In this document: piece by piece, positions 36,601 through 45,907 of the stretch
Position numbering within the stretch: position 1 is the first letter of the stretch
Layout: the number at the start of each line of letters is the position of its first letter
Assembly: GCF_025847235.1 (NCBI RefSeq)
Contig: NZ_JAOZEW010000025.1
Span: 1 to 64,000 of the forward strand
Direction: 5' to 3'
Origin: Flavobacterium shii
GTDB lineage: Bacteria; Bacteroidota; Bacteroidia; Flavobacteriales; Flavobacteriaceae
Length of the DNA stretch: 64,000 nt
The notes under the pieces: model-generated
What the model saw: the letters and a program-made list of their open reading frames with translations, nothing else
The model's database searches: none
What the model was told of the DNA's origin: nothing
Translations under genes and position numbers: made by a program

Positions 36601-36768
36601 AGAATATTCATTGCTGGGGAAAACTTGTTTACAATAACAAATTTTTCAGGTGTTGATCCAGAGATACCACCATCCGAAAGAAATGGTGTAAGAACAATAA
36701 CAGGAGTTGCAACCTCTGTATATCCTCAGACACGCAGATTTGTATTAGGTTTTAATCTTAGTCTTTAA
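33676..36768 (+). CDS. SusC/RagA-family TonB-dependent transporter (second copy)
   Basis: The 1030-residue protein has the same extended signal peptide style as the first SusC (core around LAILSLFALTFQIST). A carboxypeptidase-regulatory-like domain (KGKVTDANGLPLPGVNVLIK) follows, then a TonB-box-like MDEVVIVGYSK, a plug domain (VIRGKTTVNGSTDPLWVIDG) and a beta-barrel ending RRFVLGFNLSL. The plug and barrel differ enough from the first copy that a related but different glycan fragment is likely. Its SusD partner begins 12 bp downstream. Confidence 0.96.
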   Translation: MKLLIKKKPRSLRFNKPCGKEIKLAILSLFALTFQISTAASSKEVSPNRIDLSLVQKIVKGKVTDANGLPLPGVNVLIKGTTIGVQTDYNGEFSIEVADNQTVLVISYMGMQEQEVTIGKGPIVVALKEAGEVMDEVVIVGYSKIKKESLTGALQTIDNKKLIDATTPSVENLLSGKATGVYVTSGNGQPGDTGKIVIRGKTTVNGSTDPLWVIDGVIVGSTSGNMNPADIETLTVLKDAASTAVYGSQGANGVIIVTTKSGKNGKATINASIKTAATTLNTGNFSVMNGEELYDLYDSFPNKQNFSNAWWWKPDLRNKNYDWWKNATQTGIARDFNLSINGGSDVFKSYVSLGIYDETGAVKGYDYTRYNLLLKFSYKVNNWLTIRPQANITRIETNDRQHSVLAMYGNLPWDSPYLEDGTLVGNQPNPTWVNTTGSNYLYDLQWNYGESQTYNVRSNLDFDVKFNSWLTFTSTNNYIFSNFTSMYYTDPRSSGGLAVKGRIEDLNEGYNRFYTNQLFKFNKSFGAHAINAIAGYEWNEYNDKKSKGIATGIAPGFIIPDVAAIPEKVGGTRAQWAVQSLLTNINYTYDDRYMAQFSIRRDGASNFGENARYGNFFSISGGWNIHKEKFFKADYINNLKLRASYGSVGNRPNSLYPHQPLYSLASATTSYSYNGNSGAIISQIGNPDLSWEKTFTTGIGLDVSFFNRINVTLDYYDKDTSGLLYQVPLPGVIGVTSIWRNVGAVNNRGFEAAINVDIIKNENWRWNIDANIGLNKNKVTSLYGTKQEIIVGDGSGVAGSASKLLKPGLDVDTWYLTEWAGVDPDNGKPQWYKTDATTGERVKTYSYGEASKNQIAIDAYTPSYYGGFSTSLNYKNFDFGATFSYSVGGKIYNYARAEFDSDGAYTDRNQMNLQKGWSRWEKPGDIATHPQAIFDNTSQSNKASSRFLEDGSYLKMRSVSFGYNLSIERLNISNLRIFIAGENLFTITNFSGVDPEIPPSERNGVRTITGVATSVYPQTRRFVLGFNLSL

Positions 36769-36780
36769 AAAAACAAAATC

Positions 36781-38478
36781 ATGAAAAAAATATTCATACT
36801 ATTTATTACCCTTAGCTTTCTATCTTCCTGCGATTTAGAACGAGATCCATTTGGCTCTTATACAAAAGATAAAATTCTACAAGATAAAGAAGCTGCTGTC
36901 GATGTACTTCTTAACGGATGTTATGCGCAACTAAGAGCCTGGTCGGATGAAATGCACCGTGTTGGAGAATATCCAGGAGACAACATCATGATTAGAGGAA
37001 CTTCTACAGATTCATTCTACTCTTTTATTTCTTATCAACATAGCCCGATCAATGATAGATTATCTACTTTTTGGAACAACAGTTATAAAGTTATTTCACA
37101 ATCAAGTGATTTAATGAAAATGATTGCTGAAGGAGAAAGTCCTGTAATCGACCAAAAATTGGGAGAAGCTTATTACCTAAGAGGAATGCTTTATTTTTAT
37201 TTGGTTAAAACTTATGGCAGACCTTATGCACAATCTCCGGAAACTAATTTGGGTGTACCAATTGTAAACGGATTACCTGAAGATATTGCCAACATCAGCC
37301 TTCCGGATAGAGCCACAGTAAAAGCAACTTATGAGCAAGCAATAAGCGATCTTAAAAAAGGAGAAGCTTTAATGAACGAAAACAGATCTGCTACTTATGC
37401 AACCAAAGAAGCTGCACAAGCAATGCTTTCCAGGGTTTACTTATATATGAGCGGAACTTATGAAACACCAAATCAGGAATATGCAACTTTATCTATCGAG
37501 TATGCCAATAAAGTGATTTCCAGTGGTCGTTATAACATGCTTAGCAGAGCCGATTTTATGAAATACAATACTTTTGCACCTGATGCAAGCGGACAAACAG
37601 AAACTATTTTTGCTGTTAAACGTGTAGCTTCAGAGTTCTCGGGTTATGATCATTTTTATGGTATTGGTGGTATGTATGCCAATATACAAGGACAAGGTTG
37701 GGGAGAAATGTATGCAAGTGCAAAATATCTGGATTTATTACGTAAATCTGGTTTAAAGAAAGATGCAAGATGGGCATTTATTGACCCTCAATATGAATTG
37801 GATGCTTCCAATAATAAAACAGATGCTTTCCGTTTTATAGCAGATGCTTTCGATAAAAATGGTGTACAAACTGGTTTTAACTATGTGCAACAACCTCTTA
37901 AAACAAATCCTAATGGTTCTTATTATGTCACTATAGCAGAAGTAAACTACAATCTTACTGTAGTAAATGCTGCCGAGAATAGTTATTCTATAGATTATGC
38001 CGGTAAAACTTATGTGGGTGAAAAGGATTATATGATGTTGTTAAATCGTGTATATCCTATGTACTACATAACAAAATGTTCATTACAAGATAATAGTTCT
38101 CACTTATACTCCCCTATTATTTCAAGATTGGCAGAGATGTATTTGAATATGGCAGAAGCTTATGCGAAAAAAGGAGATTATCAAAGTGCTGTTACAAACT
38201 TAAATGTAGTCCGAGAAAGATCAATTGTAGGTGGTGGATATACGTCTTTAAACAGTACTAATGCTTCACAACTTATTGATGAAGAACGTCAATTGGAACT
38301 CGCTTTTGAAGCACAACGTGGTTATGATGTTTATAGAAACGGAGAAACAATGACACGTCGTTATCCAGGTCCTCATACACCAATGGTAGATGTTCCTGCA
38401 ACAAGTCTAAGAGTAGTGCAATATATTCCTCAATCGGAAATAAATGCATATCCTGGGACTTTAACTCAAAATCCTTAA
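36781..38478 (+). CDS. SusD/RagB-family lipoprotein (second copy)
   Basis: The 565-residue lipoprotein has a lipobox ending in Cys17 (LSFLSSC). SusD hallmarks include GEAYYLRGMLYFYLVKTYGRP and, near the C-terminus, RLAEMYLNMAEAYAKKGDY and DEERQLELAFEAQRGYDVYR. It is about 60 residues longer than the first SusD. It would bind the glycan recognised by the adjacent SusC. It is followed by a GC-rich hairpin without a T tract, which may set the relative amount of the downstream enzymes. Confidence 0.96.
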   Translation: MKKIFILFITLSFLSSCDLERDPFGSYTKDKILQDKEAAVDVLLNGCYAQLRAWSDEMHRVGEYPGDNIMIRGTSTDSFYSFISYQHSPINDRLSTFWNNSYKVISQSSDLMKMIAEGESPVIDQKLGEAYYLRGMLYFYLVKTYGRPYAQSPETNLGVPIVNGLPEDIANISLPDRATVKATYEQAISDLKKGEALMNENRSATYATKEAAQAMLSRVYLYMSGTYETPNQEYATLSIEYANKVISSGRYNMLSRADFMKYNTFAPDASGQTETIFAVKRVASEFSGYDHFYGIGGMYANIQGQGWGEMYASAKYLDLLRKSGLKKDARWAFIDPQYELDASNNKTDAFRFIADAFDKNGVQTGFNYVQQPLKTNPNGSYYVTIAEVNYNLTVVNAAENSYSIDYAGKTYVGEKDYMMLLNRVYPMYYITKCSLQDNSSHLYSPIISRLAEMYLNMAEAYAKKGDYQSAVTNLNVVRERSIVGGGYTSLNSTNASQLIDEERQLELAFEAQRGYDVYRNGETMTRRYPGPHTPMVDVPATSLRVVQYIPQSEINAYPGTLTQNP

Positions 38479-38538
38479 TTAAGATTTTGAAAAACTAATT
38501 TTGAGTTTTATGGTTAGTTAGTAGATAGAGCTCTCTTT

Positions 38539-38569
38539 AGAATTCCCCCTTATAGTTAAGGGGGATTCT
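38539..38569 (+). other. GC-rich intercistronic hairpin after the second susD
   Basis: AGAATTCCCCCTTA (38539-38552) pairs with TAAGGGGGATTCT (38557-38569), with one bulged T. No T run follows, so it is more likely a processing or stability element than a terminator. Confidence 0.55.
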
Positions 38570-38616
38570 GGAGAAGTTAAATGCCAAAAAATCAATAATA
38601 GCTAAAAACAGACTAA

Positions 38617-39915
38617 ATGAAATATTATAGAATTATTTTCTCTTTCCTTACACTACTACTTTTAAGTACAAATGTATCGGCACAAGATTCTAAAAACGAA
38701 ATCCATTTGCCTCTTGGCGGAAATGCTTTTAGTTCTAATAATCTAGAAAGCAACAATACTATAACCGATAACGGAATAGAAAACTGGACAGATCCTAAAG
38801 AAGATTTTACAGTTTATTTTAGAGTTTCAACTCCGGGACTAGTCCGAATTTCAACAGATGAATTTGTAGGTGTTCAGGGAAAATCTACATTAGAATTTGG
38901 TATTAACAAAGACTTGAAAAAAATCGAGTTCGATGAAACTAACAAAAGACCTATTTTAATCGGAGAATGGAAAATTATTGACACAGGATATGTTGCTTTA
39001 AAAATAAAAGGAATTAGTAAAACACAAACCAATTTTCCTTCTATTTCTAAATTAACAATTAGTGGATCTGCTCTTCAGGGGAAAATAGCTTATGTACCTA
39101 ATAATGATGATAATTTTTTCCATTGGGGACGAAGAGGTCCTTCGGTACATTTAAATTATGAAATACCAGAAAAAACAAATGTGCAATGGTACTACAATGA
39201 AATCACAGTTCCTGTAAATGAGGATAAAATAGGCTCCTATTATATGGCAAACGGCTTTGGAGAAGGTTATTTTGGGATTCAGGTTAATTCCGAAACAGAG
39301 CGTCGTGTATTGTTTTCTGTTTGGAGCCCTTTTGTAACAGATGATCCTAAAAGTATTCCGGAATCACATAAAATAAAAATGCTTAAAAAAGGAGAAAATG
39401 TACAAACAGGCGAATTTGGAAATGAAGGTTCTGGCGGACAAAGCTATTTAAGATACAACTGGAAAGCTGGAAAAACTTACAAATTCTTACTTAACGGAGT
39501 TCCTCAAAAAGATAATTCTACTACATACACTGCATATTTTTATGCTCCCGAGTTAAAAAAATGGATGTTAATCGCAAGTTTTAACCGCCCGCAGACTAAT
39601 ACCTATTTAAAGAGATTTCACTCTTTCTTAGAAAATTTTGTACCACAACAAGGAAATAAATCCCGTAAAGTTTTATTTAACAACCAATGGTATTGCGATG
39701 ATAAAGGAGTTTGGAGCGAAGTTGATTCTGCTATTTTTACCGTAGATAATACAGGTAAAAAAGGATATCGAATGGACTATTCAGGAGGAGTCGAAAAAGG
39801 TTCTTTTTATTTAAAAGATGGTGGTTTCTTTAACAAATATACCAAAGCCAAGACTAAATTTACAAAACCTCTAAATCATAAAATGCCAAATATTAATTTT
39901 AGCACTTTACCTTAA
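38617..39915 (+). CDS. DUF5077-DUF3472 secreted protein
   Basis: The 432-residue protein has a signal peptide (LLLSTNVSAQ). The N-terminal part (about 25-150) resembles DUF5077, a lectin-like beta-sandwich. The C-terminal part (about 150-420) resembles DUF3472, with SYYMANGFGEGYFGIQVNSE, RRVLFSVWSPF and FYLKDGGFFN near the end. Both domains occur often in secreted proteins of Bacteroidota glycan loci and neither has a firm activity. It sits between the SusCD pair and GH109 on one strand, so it probably acts on the same glycan at the surface or in the periplasm. Confidence 0.85.
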   Translation: MKYYRIIFSFLTLLLLSTNVSAQDSKNEIHLPLGGNAFSSNNLESNNTITDNGIENWTDPKEDFTVYFRVSTPGLVRISTDEFVGVQGKSTLEFGINKDLKKIEFDETNKRPILIGEWKIIDTGYVALKIKGISKTQTNFPSISKLTISGSALQGKIAYVPNNDDNFFHWGRRGPSVHLNYEIPEKTNVQWYYNEITVPVNEDKIGSYYMANGFGEGYFGIQVNSETERRVLFSVWSPFVTDDPKSIPESHKIKMLKKGENVQTGEFGNEGSGGQSYLRYNWKAGKTYKFLLNGVPQKDNSTTYTAYFYAPELKKWMLIASFNRPQTNTYLKRFHSFLENFVPQQGNKSRKVLFNNQWYCDDKGVWSEVDSAIFTVDNTGKKGYRMDYSGGVEKGSFYLKDGGFFNKYTKAKTKFTKPLNHKMPNINFSTLP

Positions 39916-39992
39916 GAAACCAAAAAATACAATACAACATACAGATGATCTTAAAACAGATGATCTACAATTTTAAATTAAATTAATTCAAC

Positions 39993-41372
39993 ATGAAAAC
40001 TAGTATCTTTAAATTTATTCTAATATCCTGCCTCTTTTTAGGATATGCTACTTCATCAGCCCAAATGATTAAAACTCCTACTCCTGCGCGTGCCAAAGGA
40101 CAAAAAGATGTTTTACGTTTGGCTACAGACCCAATCCCAACCGTTCGTGTAGCCTTTATTGGTTTAGGAATGCGCGGACCAGGTGCAGTAGAACGTATGA
40201 CACATATTCCAGGTGTACAGATTGTAGCACTTTGCGACATGCTTGAAAAAAATACACAATCGGCAAATGAAATCCTGACTAAACAAGGACTTCCTAAAGC
40301 CAAAGAATTTTATGGAGACGAAAATATTTGGAGACAAGTAACAGCACTTCCAAACGTAGATTTAGTTTATATCGCTACCGATTGGAAACACCACGCTATC
40401 ATAGGAGTTCAAGCTATGAAAGATGGTAAAAACGTAGCTATCGAAGTTCCTGGTGCAATGACCATGAAAGAAATTTGGGATCTTATCGATACTTCCGAGA
40501 AAACTCGTAAACACTGTATGCAATTAGAAAACTGTGTGTATGACTTCTTCGAACTTACTACATTAAACATGGCACAACAAGGTTTATTTGGAGAAATCCT
40601 TCATGCTGAAGGTTCTTACATTCACGGTCTTCAACCATTTTGGGGAGAATATTGGAATAACTGGCGTATGGATTACAACATAAAACACCGTGGTGATATT
40701 TATGCTACACATGGTATGGGACCAGCTTGTCAGGCATTGAATATCCACCGTGGTGATAAAATGAACTACTTAGTTTCTATGGACACAAAAGCAGTTGGAA
40801 ACCCTGCTTACATCAAAGAAAAATCTGGAATCGAAGTAAAAGATTTTAGAAATGGAGATCACACAATGACAATGATTCGTACAGAAAATGGAAAAACAAT
40901 CCAAATCCAACATGATGTAACATCACCACGTCCGTACAGCCGTATGTACCAACTTAGCGGAACTAAAGGATTTGCTAATAAATATCCTGTAGAAGGTTAT
41001 GCATTAGATTCTAAATCTATTAGCTCGGATATTAAACCGGATCACGAAAACTTAAGTGCACACAAATTCATGCCAGAAGATGTAAAGAAAGCATTAATGG
41101 AGAAATACAAACACCCAATTGTAGTAGGAATCGAAGAAAAAGCAAAACAAGTTGGTGGACACGGTGGAATGGATTTCATCATGGATTACCGTTTGATTCA
41201 CTGCTTACAAAACGGATTACCTCTTGATATGGATGTATACGATCTTGCTGAGTGGTCTTGCTTAGGTCCATTAACAGAAATTTCTCTTGACAACAATTCT
41301 TCTCCTGTAGAAATCCCAGATTTTACACGTGGTGGCTGGAAAAAATTAAAAGGTTTAGAATTTTCTAAATAA
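39993..41372 (+). CDS. GH109-like alpha-N-acetylgalactosaminidase (Gfo/Idh/MocA fold)
   Basis: The 459-residue protein has a signal peptide (LFLGYATSSAQ). Its Rossmann motif FIGLGMRGPGA (55-65) shows a dinucleotide-binding fold. Segments such as ATDWKHHA, HGLQPFWGEYWNNWRMDYN and GDIYATHGMGPACQALNIH match GH109 alpha-N-acetylgalactosaminidases, first described from Elizabethkingia. GH109 enzymes cleave terminal alpha-GalNAc by an oxidation-elimination mechanism with tightly bound NAD. This gene gives the clearest substrate hint in the regulon, pointing to alpha-GalNAc as in A-antigen or mucin O-glycans. A terminator follows it. Confidence 0.92.
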   Translation: MKTSIFKFILISCLFLGYATSSAQMIKTPTPARAKGQKDVLRLATDPIPTVRVAFIGLGMRGPGAVERMTHIPGVQIVALCDMLEKNTQSANEILTKQGLPKAKEFYGDENIWRQVTALPNVDLVYIATDWKHHAIIGVQAMKDGKNVAIEVPGAMTMKEIWDLIDTSEKTRKHCMQLENCVYDFFELTTLNMAQQGLFGEILHAEGSYIHGLQPFWGEYWNNWRMDYNIKHRGDIYATHGMGPACQALNIHRGDKMNYLVSMDTKAVGNPAYIKEKSGIEVKDFRNGDHTMTMIRTENGKTIQIQHDVTSPRPYSRMYQLSGTKGFANKYPVEGYALDSKSISSDIKPDHENLSAHKFMPEDVKKALMEKYKHPIVVGIEEKAKQVGGHGGMDFIMDYRLIHCLQNGLPLDMDVYDLAEWSCLGPLTEISLDNNSSPVEIPDFTRGGWKKLKGLEFSK

Positions 41373-41400
41373 AATAAAATTTTGAAGTTAGTTAAATGAG

Positions 41401-41432
41401 ACAAGAGGGCACTATAAATTGTGCCCTCTTGT
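41401..41432 (+). terminator. Terminator between GH109 and GH35
   Basis: ACAAGAGGGCAC (41401-41412) and GTGCCCTCTTGT (41421-41432) form a perfect 12-bp stem with an 8-base loop, followed by TTGTTAT. It would end most transcription before the GH35 gene, which may need read-through or its own promoter. Confidence 0.85.
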
Positions 41433-41502
41433 TTGTTATAGAAAAAACAACCTCTATAAACCCAAAAAACACAATAAATTATAATCTTTAATTCAATTAA
41501 AA

Positions 41503-43362
41503 ATGAAAAAAGTTTATTTAGCCCTCCTATTTTCTTTCTTTACACTCTCCGCTCTATTAGCACAGCAAAAACAAACTTTTGCTATAAGCGATGGAAACTT
41601 TTTGCTAAATGGTAAACCTGTCCAAATTCATTCGGGCGAGATGCATTACTCTCGTATTCCTCAATCCTATTGGCGTCATCGTTTAAAAATGATGAAATCA
41701 ATGGGGCTAAATGCAGTTGCAACCTATGTATTCTGGAACTATCATGAAATAGCACCCGGAGTTTGGGATTTTAAAACCGGAAATAAAAACTTAGCCGAGT
41801 ATATAAAAATAGCGCAAGAAGAAGGTTTATTTGTAATCTTACGCCCAGGCCCTTATGTTTGTGCCGAATGGGAATTTGGTGGTTATCCGTGGTTCTTACA
41901 GAATGTTCCTAATATGGTTATTCGTGGAAATAACGCTGCGTATCTAGCCGCGACCAAAGCCTATTTTACCGAATTATATAACCAGGTTAAGGATTTACAA
42001 ATCACCAAAGGTGGACCAATAATCATGGTGCAAGGCGAGAACGAATTTGGTTCTTATGTTGCGCAACGCAAAGACATTCCCCTCGAAGAGCACAAAAAAT
42101 ATAGTGCAGCTGTTTTTCAGCAATTAAAAGATATTGGTTTCGAAGTTCCTTTCTTTACTTCCGATGGAAGTTGGTTATTTGAAGGTGGCGCTTTACCGGG
42201 CGCATTACCAACTGCAAATGGCGAAAGTGATATCACTAAACTAAAAGCGGTCGTGAATCAATTTAATAATGGTCAAGGCCCTTATATGGTAGCCGAATTT
42301 TATCCGGGTTGGTTAGATCATTGGGCAGAACCTTTTCCTACTCAAAAACTGGAACAAACGGTACGACAAACAAAGAAATATCTGGACAATCAGGTTTCCT
42401 TTAATTATTATATGGTTCATGGAGGAACAAACTTTGGTTTTACTTCGGGGGCTAATTATGATAAAGAACACGACATTCAACCCGATATGACATCGTATGA
42501 TTATGATGCGCCAATTAGTGAAGCAGGTTGGGCAACTCCCAAATATAATGCACTAAGAGAATTATTAAAAACAAATGAAACTCCCACTGTTCCTGCTCAA
42601 ATACCAGTAATCACAATTCCGAATATAAAACTAACAAAAGCAGTAGATTTAGCCGATTTAAAATCTAAAATCTCTCCTGTAATCGAAGACAACCCGCAAA
42701 CATTCGAACAATTAAATCAAGGCGATGGTTATGTTTGGTACAGCAAGAAATTCACGCAACCCATTAGCGGAAAATTAGAATTAAACGGATTACGCGATTA
42801 TGCAATAGTATATGTTAATGGAAAAAAAGTAGCTGAGTTAAATCGCTACTATAAAAAATACGATTGCGAAATCGAAATTCCATTTAATGCAACATTAGAT
42901 ATTGTTGTCGAAAACATGGGACGTATTAATTACGGTTCACAAATCAATGCCAACAATAAAGGAATTATAAGTCCTGTTATTATAAACGGTGAAACTATTA
43001 CAGGCGATTGGGAAATGTATAAACTACCTATGACTACTGAACCAGATTTAACAGCTTATAAAAATTCTGCTAAAGCAAACAGACCAACTTTATACCAAGG
43101 TACTTTTACACTTACCAAAACTGGGGATACATTTCTCGATATGCGCGATTGGGGTAAAGGAATTGTATTTGTAAACGGAATCAACATTGGTCGTTACTGG
43201 AGTGTTGGGCCACAACAAACACTTTACTTACCGGGATGCTGGCTTAAAAAAGGAAAAAACAACATTGTTATTTTTGAACAAAAAAATGAAACAATTCAAA
43301 AAGAAGTGAAGACTATACTCACTCCTATTCTTGAAGATTTAAGACCTGAAAAAGGACAATAA
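41503..43362 (+). CDS. GH35 beta-galactosidase
   Basis: The 619-residue protein has a signal peptide (LSALLAQQ) and a GH35 TIM barrel starting FLLNGKPVQIHSGEMHYSRI. The candidate acid/base is Glu181 in QGENEFGSY and the nucleophile Glu265 in VAEFYPGW. C-terminal beta-sandwich domains follow, with WGKGIVFVNGINIGRYW near the end. GH35 releases terminal beta-linked galactose, for example from Gal-beta-1,3-GalNAc. It lies downstream of GH109 but behind a terminator, and a bidirectional terminator closes it. I see no regulon operator directly in front of it. Confidence 0.96.
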   Translation: MKKVYLALLFSFFTLSALLAQQKQTFAISDGNFLLNGKPVQIHSGEMHYSRIPQSYWRHRLKMMKSMGLNAVATYVFWNYHEIAPGVWDFKTGNKNLAEYIKIAQEEGLFVILRPGPYVCAEWEFGGYPWFLQNVPNMVIRGNNAAYLAATKAYFTELYNQVKDLQITKGGPIIMVQGENEFGSYVAQRKDIPLEEHKKYSAAVFQQLKDIGFEVPFFTSDGSWLFEGGALPGALPTANGESDITKLKAVVNQFNNGQGPYMVAEFYPGWLDHWAEPFPTQKLEQTVRQTKKYLDNQVSFNYYMVHGGTNFGFTSGANYDKEHDIQPDMTSYDYDAPISEAGWATPKYNALRELLKTNETPTVPAQIPVITIPNIKLTKAVDLADLKSKISPVIEDNPQTFEQLNQGDGYVWYSKKFTQPISGKLELNGLRDYAIVYVNGKKVAELNRYYKKYDCEIEIPFNATLDIVVENMGRINYGSQINANNKGIISPVIINGETITGDWEMYKLPMTTEPDLTAYKNSAKANRPTLYQGTFTLTKTGDTFLDMRDWGKGIVFVNGINIGRYWSVGPQQTLYLPGCWLKKGKNNIVIFEQKNETIQKEVKTILTPILEDLRPEKGQ

Positions 43363-43365
43363 AAC

Positions 43366-43401
43366 AAAAAGCCATCAAGTAATTATTCTTGATGGCTTTT
43401 T
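43366..43401. terminator. Bidirectional terminator between GH35 and OsmC genes
   Basis: AAAAAGCCATCAAG (43366-43379) and CTTGATGGCTTTTT (43388-43401) form a perfect 14-bp stem with an 8-base loop. A and T runs on both sides serve the two convergent genes. Confidence 0.9.
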
Positions 43402-43418
43402 AATATGTATTACAAAAA

Positions 43419-43820
43419 CTATTTCCAGTTAAAAGTAATTCGTTTTTCTATTTCGGTATTCAAACTTAAGAAAACCGGACAAGTCATTGCGGCACGTTCC
43501 AGAATAGTTTTGTTTTTTTCATCTGCAACACCCTGCATTTCAAAAGCAATTTCGATAGCTCCAATTCTTCTTGGTTCAGCGTTCATTATCTTAGTTACTT
43601 CGGCAGTTGAACCAATGAAATCTACGTTTAAATCACGAGCTTTAATTCCCATAATAGTCATCATACAACTCGCCAAAGCATTTGCAACTGTATCCGTTGG
43701 AGAAAAAGCTTCCCCTTTTCCGTTGTTATCCAAAGGTGCATCAGATATGATTTCATTTCCCGATTGCACATGTATTGATTTTGTTCTTAAATCTCCTAAG
43801 TAAGTTACTTTTGATGTCAT
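43419..43820 (-). CDS. OsmC-family protein
   Basis: The 133-residue protein has the OsmC/Ohr layout with its two conserved cysteines, Cys52 in ANALASCMMTIMG and Cys114 in AAMTCPVFLSL, the peroxide-reacting pair of the family. It probably detoxifies organic or inorganic peroxides in the cytosol using thiols. Its ATG overlaps the stop codon of the upstream LysM gene by one base (TAATG), which suggests translational coupling. A plus-strand frame over the same DNA is only a shadow. Confidence 0.93.
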   Translation of the reverse strand: MTSKVTYLGDLRTKSIHVQSGNEIISDAPLDNNGKGEAFSPTDTVANALASCMMTIMGIKARDLNVDFIGSTAEVTKIMNAEPRRIGAIEIAFEMQGVADEKNKTILERAAMTCPVFLSLNTEIEKRITFNWK

Positions 43821-45841
43821 TAGTTTGCTTCTTTTATTGTTAAATCACTATCGTAGTATAAGATGTAAACACCTTTATTGGCGTAACCTCCATCTTCTTT
43901 TTTATAAAACTGAAATTTATTATCTATTTGCTCTGTTGCAATTTCGCTTGCAGTTTCCTCATACGTTTTTCCTTGTGATAATCGCATCATAGCATCAAAA
44001 GTTACATCAAAACCTCTAATTGCATAAGTATTTGGATTGATTTTATTTTTGGTTCTGTAATCCTTATCAAAAATAAGTGCTCCAGGTGATTCGTTCTCAC
44101 GCGTTACCGATGGGTACATTAGCTTTAGCTTAGTTAAACTTTCAAAATTAACCTCATCTGTATCCAATGTACTATTAGGTTCCAAAATTACCAATTGTAC
44201 CTGATATGCAGGCATAGAACTCAACATTACCTTGATTGTAGCATTAATCATAGCAGTATTGGCCGTTTCCATTACAACATAATTCATCTTATTAGACACA
44301 AACTGAATCTTTAAACCTGCCGGATTAAAATCTCCCGCTTCGGTAACTGGAGCAAAGATTACCCCTTTTTGATTTTGCTGAATATATTGTCTTATCGATT
44401 CTTTTTTCTTGTCTACAACTGCAATTATATTACCTCCTTTAGAACGCATGTAATCAAACATTGCACTTTTAAGAATATCGTTAGATGGGATCGTCTGATA
44501 CAAATTATCAAATGGATTCCCTTTATCTCTGGACAAAGGAGAGATCACCGGAACATTGCTCCCTCCTAACAACTTAGCAGTTGCTTCGGCATTACTTTGG
44601 TAAAATGGCCCAATAATAGCATCCGCTTCCTGCAATCTGCTATTTTGAATAATTGCCGCTACATTCGATCCATTTTTAGTTTCCTGAGAATCAAAAATTG
44701 AAACATCTATTGGCAATCCCAAAACTTTAGCCGAATCTATAGCCATTAATGCTCCAGAATAAAAGTCTAAAGTCATATTCAAGAACTTATCTTTTTTCAA
44801 ACGAGTAGCTGTACTTGTCGTATCATTTTGAATTTTAGATAAATTAAAAGGCAATAGTAATGCTATCTTCTTACGGTCATTAGTTCTCTTTTTAGATAAA
44901 GTAACTATTTCTTTATTTTCCTCTTTAATTTCTGGCTTAGTATCATACTTAATTTCTGGTGGAGACATGATTCCTGCAGGTACTTTTAAAATCATTCCTT
45001 CCTGAACTCCTCCAGATAAAGTTGGATTTAGCCTAATCAATTCGTCTTGTGATATTCCGAATGTTTTAGATAAACTATATAACGTTTCTTTTGGTCTTAC
45101 CTGATAATCTGCATAAGAAACTTTCTTAAAAGTTTCGATTACAGGAGTTTTCACTTCATGGCTAACTGTTGGAGGAACTACAGTCGTTTTTGGAGCAGTA
45201 CCTTTTATAGTTAATCGGTATCCAACTGGCAAATTCGGGATTACCTCCGGATTGCGTTTCTCCAATTCTTCTACTGTAATTCCATATTCTTTAGCAATCG
45301 AATATTTAGTTTCTTTTGCCAAAACATCATGGTAAACATACTTATCTTGTTTAGCAGGAACCAATTTTGTAGCTGGTATTTTTGAATCTTTTGAGATATC
45401 CTTAGAGCTAGAATTCCCAGAAGGAATAACAAGAGTCTGACCTATTTGTAAACCATTTTTTTCAAGAAATGGATTGGCATTTTTTAGCGCTTCATCAGAA
45501 ATATTATACTTTTTTTCGATACCAAAAAGTGTTTCTTTAGGCATTACTTCATGCGTAGTTGCTGCATTCGATTTTTTAGTAACTACCGTTGATGCAGTTG
45601 TTTTTTCAGAGCTCGTCGCTTTTCCAGAACTACTCGGAATCAGCAAAACGCTATCAAGTTTTAAACCACTTTGCGCATCTGGATTAAGCTTATAAATATC
45701 ATAAGGAGTCACTTTGTACTTTTGGGCAATCTGGTTAATTGTCTCTCCCTTAACCACAGTATGTTTACTAATTTTATCCTGTGAAAAAACAGAATAAGAC
45801 ATCAAAAAGGCAGTTGTAATTAGTATTGAAATGTATTTCAT
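43820..45841 (-). CDS. LysM protein with a periplasmic-binding-protein (type 1) domain
   Basis: I chose ATG 45841 (MKYISILITTAFLMSYSVFS), giving 673 residues with a clean signal peptide; an upstream ATG at 45865 adds eight residues. About four LysM modules follow (for example KHTVVKGETINQIAQKYKVT), separated by Ser/Thr/Lys-rich linkers. The C-terminal half (about 330-670) looks like a type 1 ligand-binding fold, with KIALLLPFNLS, EADAIIGPFYQSN and NVPVISPLSRDKG. LysM binds peptidoglycan. The second domain may sense or hold a ligand or partner, as in LpoA-like regulators of cell-wall synthesis; that comparison is an inference. It is coupled to OsmC. Confidence 0.9.
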   Translation of the reverse strand: MKYISILITTAFLMSYSVFSQDKISKHTVVKGETINQIAQKYKVTPYDIYKLNPDAQSGLKLDSVLLIPSSSGKATSSEKTTASTVVTKKSNAATTHEVMPKETLFGIEKKYNISDEALKNANPFLEKNGLQIGQTLVIPSGNSSSKDISKDSKIPATKLVPAKQDKYVYHDVLAKETKYSIAKEYGITVEELEKRNPEVIPNLPVGYRLTIKGTAPKTTVVPPTVSHEVKTPVIETFKKVSYADYQVRPKETLYSLSKTFGISQDELIRLNPTLSGGVQEGMILKVPAGIMSPPEIKYDTKPEIKEENKEIVTLSKKRTNDRKKIALLLPFNLSKIQNDTTSTATRLKKDKFLNMTLDFYSGALMAIDSAKVLGLPIDVSIFDSQETKNGSNVAAIIQNSRLQEADAIIGPFYQSNAEATAKLLGGSNVPVISPLSRDKGNPFDNLYQTIPSNDILKSAMFDYMRSKGGNIIAVVDKKKESIRQYIQQNQKGVIFAPVTEAGDFNPAGLKIQFVSNKMNYVVMETANTAMINATIKVMLSSMPAYQVQLVILEPNSTLDTDEVNFESLTKLKLMYPSVTRENESPGALIFDKDYRTKNKINPNTYAIRGFDVTFDAMMRLSQGKTYEETASEIATEQIDNKFQFYKKEDGGYANKGVYILYYDSDLTIKEAN

Positions 45842-45907
45842 AATAAGATAAAAAATTTTAAACAAGATAGTATTTCTATATAAAACGAGATTCCCCGCGC
45901 TTGTTAA

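Noticed and set aside
39983..40303. Minus-strand frame opposite the start of GH109
   Set aside because: It is a shadow of the GH109 Rossmann domain, whose motifs are intact on the plus strand.
43405..43803. Plus-strand open frame of 132 codons over the OsmC gene
   Set aside because: The minus-strand frame encodes a clear OsmC protein with both conserved cysteines; the plus frame has no recognisable protein character.
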